Shown here: piece by piece, positions 35,129 to 42,343 of the stretch | Layout of the letters: every line of letters starts with the position of its first letter | Position numbering within the stretch: position 1 is the stretch's first letter | NCBI GenBank assembly: GCA_964429135.1 | Contig: CAYSAU010000003.1 | Span: forward strand, 62,001 to 126,000 | Direction of reading: 5' to 3' | DNA length: 64,000 nt | From: CAZSDU01 sp964429135 | Lineage (GTDB): Bacteria; Bacteroidota; Bacteroidia; Bacteroidales; FEN-979 | Position numbers and translations under genes: made by a program | Notes under the pieces: model-generated | Databases searched by the model: none | What the model was told of the DNA's origin: nothing | What the model saw: the letters and a program-made list of their open reading frames with translations, nothing else

Positions 35129-37030
35129 TTAATTTAAGTGGTCCCCCCTGAGTTCGCGGAATCGTTTACGGGCCTCCGGGATATAAATACTTCCAGGATA
35201 ATTCCCGATGAGTTCAAGATACAGTTTTTTGGCATTTTCCTGATCTTTTATCCGGTAGTCGAATAATTCGGCCCTTGCCATCAATGCTTTATCAGCCAGG
35301 ATACCGTCAGGATAGCGGTTCACCAGAACAGAAAGCAGGCTGTCAGCCTCGGAAAATCTTCCCTGTTTTTGTTTTATGTCAGCTTTTTTATAGATTACTT
35401 CATCCAGGATGGGATGATCTGAAAATAAAGCCTGAATGGAATCCAGTGCCCTCAGAGATCCTTCTGCATCGTTCCTGAAATCGAGCAAATCGGCCCGGGC
35501 GTACATCCCCAGGGCAAGGGTATTGCTGTCGGGGTCATAATTTTCTGAAATCAGCAGGGAAAGCGCCATGGCATCATTGGCAATCAGTTTTGAAGTGGCT
35601 GCTTTTAAAATATCGAGCTGCGCTTCTGCCCATTTAAATTCTCCGATATAAAAAGAAAGCCGTGCATTTTTATATTTCGCCATCTGTCCCAGGGCATCAT
35701 TTTTAAAATCCTCGTACACCTGCTGATAGCGTAAAGTCGCTTCCCATACGTTGCCGGTAAACAAGAGAATATCCCCCAGGTCGATTTTAACTTCGGCACG
35801 ACTTTCCTTTCTGATGCCATTCATCTCAATAAGCTGTTCAAGTAATTCGGTGGCTTCCTCTGTTTTGTTCAGGTAAAAAGCCTCCAGATGAGCCAGGTTC
35901 CTCATCAGGGTAATACTGGTCTCACCGGGATCATTTTTTTTCATTACCGTTTTGAATTCTTTTTCCAGTTCTTCCATTTGCTTCCGGGAAGGAGACGCCT
36001 GGTTTGTAATCTTCAGATATCGGGTATTGACTAATTCCAGACGGCTGTCTTCATAGTAATTTCCGTTGGGACCTTTGGACACGAGGTATTGATAAGCATC
36101 AATGGCTGTTTCATAGAATCCGTTCGATATGGCCAGGCGAGCCAACTGCCAGACCCTTGTCCCATTTTCCCTGAGCCTCCTGTCAAGTGCTTTGACCTGA
36201 ATCAGTGCAAGGGCAAAGTCTTTCTGCTGGACAGAGTACCACCATAATAATTCAGCATAACAAGTTTTATCCGCTTCTTTCTGTGCCCTACTTAATAAAT
36301 TTATACGGAAAGATTCCCTCAAAGCATTTTCATCCTCCCCGGAAAGCAGGTTTTGCAATCTGTCCTGAACTAAATTCATATAGGCTGGATTCGCATCTAT
36401 CAAGTCAAGATATTGATTGATGGCCTGTTGAATGTTGCCCATCCGTTCATAAATTGAAGCCATTTCATAGGCAAAGGAGTATTTTTTTTCAAGGAGTTGC
36501 TTCCCTTTCTCATACACGCTGAGGGCATATTCATTTTCACCCCTGACCAGGAAAGCATTGGCAATTTCATTGATCTGCAACTGGTCGGCCGGTAGTTTTT
36601 TCAATACTTCTTGATATTGCTTTCGGGCTTTTTCAGGATTACCTTCCCGGTAGTACACATAACCCAGATCAACCAGGTATTTCAGAGGCCTCGGATCATT
36701 TTTTTGCTGCTTTCTGGCCAGGCTTTCAGCTTTTTTATATTCCCGGATCTCTACCAGGCAAAAAAACAGGTTATTGTAATAATAATACCCCGGACGGGAT
36801 TCAGATAATCTTTCATAGATGGCAGCAGCCTGCTCGAAATCACGGTTTTGTAAGAACTGCATGGCAAGATTCTCATCGTCCCCACTGGCAGGGGCATTTA
36901 GTTGCAGCGGAATCTGTGGGGGAGTTACCGGAGGTCGGTCCTGACCATAGGAATGAGGAATGAAGAAGGAGGAATGAAGAAGGATAAAAAATAATAACAG
37001 AAAGATGGAAAAATGAGTAGCCTTTTTCAT
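35129..37030 (-). CDS. Secreted TPR-repeat protein (633 aa)
   Basis: Signal peptide at residues 1-29, then helical TPR-like repeats over most of the length (for example AAAIYERLSESRPGYYYY, KARKQYQEVLKKLPAD, and AKKLYLELIGNYPGSIY near the end). It should be a periplasmic or outer-membrane-associated scaffold. The ATG overlaps the stop of the M20 gene (ATGA). The part of the signal peptide reading LLHSSFFIPHS is encoded by a GGAATGA-type tandem repeat (36948-37000) that elsewhere is non-coding. Confidence 0.82.
   Translation of the reverse strand: MKKATHFSIFLLLFFILLHSSFFIPHSYGQDRPPVTPPQIPLQLNAPASGDDENLAMQFLQNRDFEQAAAIYERLSESRPGYYYYNNLFFCLVEIREYKKAESLARKQQKNDPRPLKYLVDLGYVYYREGNPEKARKQYQEVLKKLPADQLQINEIANAFLVRGENEYALSVYEKGKQLLEKKYSFAYEMASIYERMGNIQQAINQYLDLIDANPAYMNLVQDRLQNLLSGEDENALRESFRINLLSRAQKEADKTCYAELLWWYSVQQKDFALALIQVKALDRRLRENGTRVWQLARLAISNGFYETAIDAYQYLVSKGPNGNYYEDSRLELVNTRYLKITNQASPSRKQMEELEKEFKTVMKKNDPGETSITLMRNLAHLEAFYLNKTEEATELLEQLIEMNGIRKESRAEVKIDLGDILLFTGNVWEATLRYQQVYEDFKNDALGQMAKYKNARLSFYIGEFKWAEAQLDILKAATSKLIANDAMALSLLISENYDPDSNTLALGMYARADLLDFRNDAEGSLRALDSIQALFSDHPILDEVIYKKADIKQKQGRFSEADSLLSVLVNRYPDGILADKALMARAELFDYRIKDQENAKKLYLELIGNYPGSIYIPEARKRFRELRGDHLN
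36948..37000. repeat. GGAATGA-type tandem repeat inside a signal-peptide sequence
   Basis: The plus strand reads GGAATGAGGAATGAAGAAGG followed by AGGAATGAAGAAGGA. It resembles the non-coding repeat at 15512-15540. On the minus strand it encodes SSFFIPHS-like peptide in the hydrophobic part of the TPR protein signal. Confidence 0.65.
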
Positions 37031-38223
37031 TTTTTATTAAGCAGCTTTATGGAAAACCAAGCCATCAGTCCCATCCCCGTTTTGAGGCTGGATTCATCCA
37101 CATCAAACCAGGCTGAGTGGAGGTTTGCATTGATTCCTTTTGCCTCATTTGCTGTGCCCAGCCGGTACAGACAGGAGGGTCTCTGACGGGCAAAATAGGA
37201 GAAGTCTTCGGCCGTCATTCTTTTTTCCAGGTCTTTCACATGATCTGCTCCCAGATAATCAGCAGCCAGTTCTTGCAGGTACGCGGTCAACCTGGGATCA
37301 TTATAGAGAAACGGATAGCCCTGAGCAATTTTTACCTCGCACTGTCCGCCCATTCCTTCCGCAATGGCAGTTGAGATTTTCAATATTTGGTTATGCATCT
37401 CTTTCCTCCAGGTTTCATCGTAGGTTCTAAGGGTTCCCTCAACTCTTACTTCATCGGGAATGATGTTGGTCCGGCCTTCACCTATGATACGGCCGAAAGA
37501 TACCACTGTAGGCATAAGGGGATCGGCGATGCGGCTGACAATCTGCTGGAGGGCAAGGATGATATGGGAAGCGATCAGGACGGGGTCAACATTCAGGTTG
37601 GGAGTGGCAGCATGACCTCCTTTCCCTTTCACTGTCAGAAATACTTCATCGGTGGAAGCCATGTATGCTCCGGCCTTAAAACCAACATCGCCGGATTCGA
37701 GGGTATTGATCACATGCTGGGCCAGGATAAATTCAGTTTGAGGATCTTCAAGCACCCCCTCATGGATCATGCTCAGGGCACCTCCGGGATAAGTTTCTTC
37801 AGAGGGTTGAAAAATCAGTTTTATACTTCCCCGGAACGCTTCCCTAAGTTCCTGGAGAATCTTTGCCGTACCCAGGAGACTGGCCATGTGAACATCATGA
37901 CCGCAAGCATGCATTTTACCGGGAAATTCCGACATATAATCCACCGCATTCAACTCCTGAACCGGTAACGCATCCATATCTGCTCTCAGTGCAATGCAAC
38001 GGCAATCCGGATCCTTCCCGCGAATCAGACCCACTACACCTGTCCCTGCCATTCCCTTACGGTAAGATATTCCATATTCTCCAAGTTTACTGCAAATAAA
38101 ATCAGCCGTTTCCGTCTCTTCCCATGAAAGCTCAGGATGACGGTGCAGATGTCGGCGGATGTCAATAACTTCAGACAAATAGCTTACTGCCAATGCCTCA
38201 ATCTGTTTCTTCAATTTTTCCAT
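37027..38223 (-). CDS. M20-family amidohydrolase (N-acyl-amino-acid/acetyl-diaminopimelate deacetylase-like)
   Basis: 398 residues. It hydrolyses an N-acyl amino acid or related amide with a metal centre. Signatures: RRHLHRHPELSWEETETA, LRADMDALPVQE, HACGHDVHMASLLG (metal-binding His/Asp), QPSEETYPGGA (catalytic Glu) and MTAEDFSYFARQ. The substrate cannot be assigned from sequence. It heads the TPR-rsmA operon and has a -7 box (TAACTTTG, 38244-38251, minus) 20 bp upstream. Confidence 0.92.
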   Translation of the reverse strand: MEKLKKQIEALAVSYLSEVIDIRRHLHRHPELSWEETETADFICSKLGEYGISYRKGMAGTGVVGLIRGKDPDCRCIALRADMDALPVQELNAVDYMSEFPGKMHACGHDVHMASLLGTAKILQELREAFRGSIKLIFQPSEETYPGGALSMIHEGVLEDPQTEFILAQHVINTLESGDVGFKAGAYMASTDEVFLTVKGKGGHAATPNLNVDPVLIASHIILALQQIVSRIADPLMPTVVSFGRIIGEGRTNIIPDEVRVEGTLRTYDETWRKEMHNQILKISTAIAEGMGGQCEVKIAQGYPFLYNDPRLTAYLQELAADYLGADHVKDLEKRMTAEDFSYFARQRPSCLYRLGTANEAKGINANLHSAWFDVDESSLKTGMGLMAWFSIKLLNKK

Positions 38224-38243
38224 GATCCGTATAAAATAAAATT

Positions 38244-38251
38244 CAAAGTTA
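38244..38251 (-). promoter_or_regulatory. Promoter -7 box (TAACTTTG), minus strand
   Basis: Perfect TAnnTTTG, 20 bp upstream of the M20 amidohydrolase ATG. Confidence 0.65.
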
Positions 38252-38343
38252 GGAAATGTTTAATTCAGTTATAAACCATTGATATAGCATTAAAACTTTA
38301 AGTTTAAATTTGTTAATCAACAATAGATTTTAATAATGTATAA

Positions 38344-38499
38344 TTAATAACAACTATCCCAAATTTCAGCTATCCTGATTTAATAAAAAGAAGTTCAACC
38401 ATTGATGTTATATGGTTCAATGATAGAAAAATGCCTCATTCTCTTTTTGAGATAGAACATACTACTGACATTCAGAACGGTCGAGTGTATGTGACGTAA
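38344..38499 (+). pseudogene. Remnant of a nuclease-like gene
   Basis: An open stretch of about 51 codons between two stops with no start. Residues read NFSYPDLIKRSSTIDVIWFN and then MPHSLFEIEHTTDIQN. The D...FEIEH layout is what a PD-(D/E)xK-type endonuclease core looks like, and the text is too protein-like to be chance. After DIQN the sequence switches to unrelated DNA and stops at 38497. Probably the broken tail of a defence gene at the edge of the restriction island. Confidence 0.55.
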
Positions 38500-38801
38500 G
38501 GGATTGCGGAGCAGTTTCCATTCCACCGACACGAAAGTTTGAGCGGGCTACAATGTTTGAATACCCACTGAATTGAAAATCGGCGTAGCCAAACCCTTAT
38601 GGCATATACACTTTGTTGGCGTTTCGTTGTTTATTTTTCTCGTCATTTTTGCTGCATTGGCTTACTGTCCGTGCGTTGGAGTAGGCAAGCTCTTTTGCAG
38701 GTTTTGGTCTTAGCGTTGGCTGGTACGACTTGCAAATGTGCTTGACTACGAAGCATGGGTTATGTTGTTTTATAATTTTCTACACATGTTTTAAATAAAT
38801 T
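38500..38801. other. Non-coding left flank of the restriction module
   Basis: No gene seen. It contains short blocks that recur on the other side of the restriction genes: GTTGGCGTTT (38615-38624), TTTTTGCTGCAT (38646-38657), an imperfect palindrome (38687-38745) and TTTCTACACATGTTT (38777-38791). The last block ends 10 bp before the hsdM-hsdS stop. Confidence 0.6.
38687..38745. repeat. Structured imperfect palindrome, left copy
   Basis: Outer ends GCTCTTTTGC and GCAAATGTGC are near-complementary, so the strand can fold into a stem. The same outer sequences occur at 44977-45033 in the same orientation. Confidence 0.6.
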
Positions 38802-41342
38802 TTATTCTTCCCAAAGTTTATTGATTTCGTCTTTAATTTTCTGCTCAAATACCTCAATAATTCTCTTATTGGCTTCAATAAGTTTTTTTTCTTTTTCAAT
38901 TTCTGAAATAAGAATATTTTGCTGTTCAATTGGTGGCAATGGTACCCTTATTTTCATAAACTCTTTTTGATACAATGCAGCAACGCTTGTAGTACCCGAA
39001 ACCAATGTTCGTATTATTTGCTTACCCGTATTAGAATTGAGAAAAATATTTATAAAATCAGGATTTGCTCTATAATTGAATTTTATCCTAAAAAGATTAT
39101 TATTAAAAAGATAAATCCCACTTTCGCCATGATATACGGCAGATTTACCAACTAATTCTGGGGTATTTCTTGTATTATAGAAAAAGTCACCTTCATCTAA
39201 AGTGAATTTCTCAAGTTCTTCTTTAGTTGCATTTACAAATACTGCTCTATTTAAATTTAATTCTCCATCGTATGTAATTGCATCCATTTTTAAATAAGGA
39301 TATTTGAAAATCTCAGAAAATTCTCCTTGTTCACCTGAATTTTTTACAAGACCAATCTGTGTTTTATCAGAAATCTCACCCAACTCCACCATCTCCCATT
39401 CAGGTTTTATATCAATTTGGGGTTTGTAGTTTGCAACCACTTGCTTAGCACCGGCTATGATTTTTTCGTATTGCTCTATTTTGGAGACGATTTCCTGCTG
39501 AATTGTTAGCGGTGGTAGTGGAATTTTAAATGAGTATAGAAACTCAGCTTTCAAGTTTTTAATATTTGCACCAGCAATAATACTGTTTAAATGATTATTA
39601 AACCTTTCACCTCTGAGGTTTTGAAATAAAAATTCTGGAAGTACTTGCTCATTACACCTAATAGCACCCATAAAACCACCAAAATAATAATCAATATCCT
39701 GTTCAACAAAAGCTGTTTTCCCAATATGCTCAGCACTTCCTGAAGCAGTGCAAATAAAAATATCTTTTGCTTTCAATTTTTGTTTATCGGAAAGATTGAG
39801 GTTTTTTGAAATTAATTTTACATCATTAAAATCAATATTTCCACTATCCAATTTAATATTATTGGCTCTTAACACCTTATACCCATCTTCTTCTACTTCA
39901 TCTTCTTTTGAATATGTAACCCCTCTGATTAATTCACATAATTCGCTTAAAGAAACCATTTCAAATTTGCCATTGTGCTTGTGATTCGTTTCTTTGTATC
40001 TATCCCCGTTAAGATTAAAATCTCCGTTCTCAGTTATTCTGCTTTTTTCAACGAGTAAAGCGTTGGCGGGCAATTGTGTGCTGTCAAACGCCTCATCATT
40101 TTTAATTCGTAATTGATAATTCGTAATTGTTTTTACCGCATCGGGCAAATCACTTGTGGTCAGTTCTTTTCTTTGTGCTCCCAGACTGTAACCATCGTTT
40201 TCAATTTTTACAAAAAGAATTTGAGCGGTTTTTTTTGCCAGGGTTTTGTCTAATAAGAGAATCGAAGTTTTTACACCACTATAAGGTTGAAATAGTCCGG
40301 CTGGCAAACTCACCACTCCGTATAGAAAGTTTTTCTCAACCAGCAATTTCCTCAATGCTTTATAAGCTGTGGCACTTTGAAAAATAATCCCTTCGGGAAC
40401 AATCACGGCAGCACGACCGGTTGTCGGGTTAATATGCTCCATGATATAGTCCACAAAAAGCACTTCGCTTCTATTTGCCTGCATTGCGAATTTTTTATGC
40501 GGGCGAATACCTCCTTTTGGTGTCATAAATGGCGGATTAGCCATGATAATGTCGAATGTATCGCCCCAACGGTCGGTGCTGGTCAGTGTGTCGTATTCAT
40601 AAATTTTTGGAGAAATAAATCCGTGCAGGTACATATTTACCAAACTCAAACGCACCATTTCGGAAGAAATATCGTAGCCAACGAAGTTGTTGATTAGCTT
40701 TTTCCGTTCATCGGGCGTAAGTAAATCGCTTTTATTCTTTTTGGTGTTTTGGTTCAGTATGTGTTTGTAAGAAGAAATCAAAAAACCGGCAGTGCCACAG
40801 GCAGGGTCGCAAATACTTTCCTCTTTTTTGGGTTGCATAATGGCTACCATAAAATCAATAATATGGCGGGGTGTGCGGAATTGTCCGGCATCGCCCTGAC
40901 TTCCTAAAACTGATAAAAGGTATTCAAAAGCATCGCCCAGTTTTTCGCTATGGTCGTAATGAAATTCATTGATAACCTTCAGAAACATTTTTAAAGTTTC
41001 AGGGTCTCGGTATGGCAGATAAGCATTCTTAAAAATATCCCTGAAAAGTTGCGGTATGTTTGGATTTTGGTTGAGCTTTACAATGGCTTCTCCATAAAGT
41101 GCCAACATCTCATACCCGCCCAATTTCGGGTCAAATATTTTTGTCCAACTGTATTTTTCGTAATCACCAGTAAAAAAGGTAGCTTCTCCGCCAAATTCCA
41201 TTGCTTCCTTATCCATGTCGTCCATGAATTTGTATATCATGGCAATGGTAATTTGCTCAACCTGGCTTTGTGGATTTGGTAGTTTTCCTACCAAAACATC
41301 TCTTGCGGTATCTATACGGCGTTTTGTTTCCTGGTCTAACAT
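38802..41342 (-). CDS. hsdM: Type I restriction-modification HsdM-HsdS fusion protein (846 aa)
   Basis: N6-adenine methyltransferase and DNA-specificity subunit in one chain. HsdM part: helical N-terminal domain (1-130), SAM loop CDPACGTAGFL (178-188) and catalytic NPPF (269-272), to about 400. HsdS part: two target-recognition domains (about 455-640 and 655-846), each ending in a conserved helix (IPLPPLTIQQEIVSKIEQYE and VPLPPIEQQNILISEIE). The linker ITNYQLRIKNDEAF (about 405) is encoded by an AATTCGTA repeat. Its ATG overlaps the upstream nuclease stop (TAATG). AT-rich base use differs from the chromosome around it, suggesting transfer. Confidence 0.93.
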   Translation of the reverse strand: MLDQETKRRIDTARDVLVGKLPNPQSQVEQITIAMIYKFMDDMDKEAMEFGGEATFFTGDYEKYSWTKIFDPKLGGYEMLALYGEAIVKLNQNPNIPQLFRDIFKNAYLPYRDPETLKMFLKVINEFHYDHSEKLGDAFEYLLSVLGSQGDAGQFRTPRHIIDFMVAIMQPKKEESICDPACGTAGFLISSYKHILNQNTKKNKSDLLTPDERKKLINNFVGYDISSEMVRLSLVNMYLHGFISPKIYEYDTLTSTDRWGDTFDIIMANPPFMTPKGGIRPHKKFAMQANRSEVLFVDYIMEHINPTTGRAAVIVPEGIIFQSATAYKALRKLLVEKNFLYGVVSLPAGLFQPYSGVKTSILLLDKTLAKKTAQILFVKIENDGYSLGAQRKELTTSDLPDAVKTITNYQLRIKNDEAFDSTQLPANALLVEKSRITENGDFNLNGDRYKETNHKHNGKFEMVSLSELCELIRGVTYSKEDEVEEDGYKVLRANNIKLDSGNIDFNDVKLISKNLNLSDKQKLKAKDIFICTASGSAEHIGKTAFVEQDIDYYFGGFMGAIRCNEQVLPEFLFQNLRGERFNNHLNSIIAGANIKNLKAEFLYSFKIPLPPLTIQQEIVSKIEQYEKIIAGAKQVVANYKPQIDIKPEWEMVELGEISDKTQIGLVKNSGEQGEFSEIFKYPYLKMDAITYDGELNLNRAVFVNATKEELEKFTLDEGDFFYNTRNTPELVGKSAVYHGESGIYLFNNNLFRIKFNYRANPDFINIFLNSNTGKQIIRTLVSGTTSVAALYQKEFMKIRVPLPPIEQQNILISEIEKEKKLIEANKRIIEVFEQKIKDEINKLWEE
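40102..40129. repeat. AATTCGTAATTG repeat within the HsdM-HsdS linker
   Basis: Two AATTCGTAATTG units separated by a few bases, matching the repeat in the rplU-rpmA spacer (13475-13513). They are in frame and encode NYQLRIKN-like residues. Confidence 0.65.
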
Positions 41343-42343
41343 TAATCTTGTATAAGTTTCAATAATTCGTTTTTAAGTTGCTCTTTTTTTGGCAAATAGA
41401 GTTGATATTTGCTTAAAAGTACTTTGTTGGTTATACTGTCGGTAGCATATTCTACTAAAATATGATTTTTATATGCTCCGAGAATAATTCCGACAGGCTC
41501 GTTGTCTCCATCCGAAAATTCTTCTTTTTTAAAATAATTGAGGTAAAGATTCATTTGTCCAACATCCAAATGGTCAATCTCACCACGTTTCAAATCTACC
41601 AACACAAAACATTTTAAAATACGGTGGTAAAAAAGCAGGTCTAAATAAAAATGTTTTCCACCAATACTCATACGGTATTGCCTTCCAATAAAAGCAAAAC
41701 CTTTACCTAACTCCATTATGAATTGTTGCAAATTGGTAATGATTTTATCTTCCAGTTCGTTTTCGTTATAGCGATATTGTTGTGGAATATTCAAAAATTC
41801 GAGTACGAAAGGGTCTTTAATTAAATCTTCTGGTTTTTCGATTAAATGCCCTTGTTTTGATAATTTCAAAACTCCTTCTTTGTCTTTGCTCAATGCCAAT
41901 CGCTCAAATAACGAACTTTTCATTTGTCGTTTCAGTTCTCTGACACTCCAATTTTCATTTTCGGTTTGTTTAGCATAAAATCCTATTTCAATCGGGTTGT
42001 CGGCTTTAAGTATTTCGTAATAATGACTCCATGTCAATTTGTGGGACAGTGTCCCACTTATTTGAAAATTCAGATATAATTTTCTCATATAAAGCAGATT
42101 GGAGCGACCGAATCCTTTGCCGTACAAGGTTGATTAATCTTTTGAAAGACGTTCAAACAATTGAGAACCGTATTCAGCTCTTTCATTTCCTTTTTGTTCA
42201 AATTCAACAATATATCTACCGATTTGCCAATAGGTCTGAACTAAAATAGTATTCACGCTTACAGCCGCTTTTTGTCTTCCGGCATGTAACAGATTACCAA
42301 TTTGTTCAATCAAATTTTGATATTCATTTTGTTGTATTTCCAT
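41342..42343 (-). pseudogene. DUF1016/YhcG-type nuclease gene interrupted by an in-frame stop
   Basis: The whole reading frame is 334 codons, as expected for YhcG-like PDDEXK nucleases. The N-terminal part (42343-42137) is a DUF1016_N domain, with QIGNLLHAGRQKAAVSVNT and YGSQLFERLSKD. A TAA at 42134-42136 interrupts it. The same frame then continues as S-T-L-YGKGFGRSNLLYMRKLYL and the nuclease domain, with GKHFYLDLLFYHRILKCFV and VDLKRGEIDHLDVGQM. Relatives commonly have a Leu at the stop position, so one TTA-to-TAA change explains it. The downstream part could restart at the TTG at 42127. It lies between hsdR and hsdM-hsdS and may have been an accessory nuclease of this locus. Confidence 0.85.

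Noticed and set aside
42137..42343. A separate 69-residue DUF1016_N protein
   Set aside because: The following codons in the same frame continue the family sequence after one stop, so a disrupted single gene is simpler.
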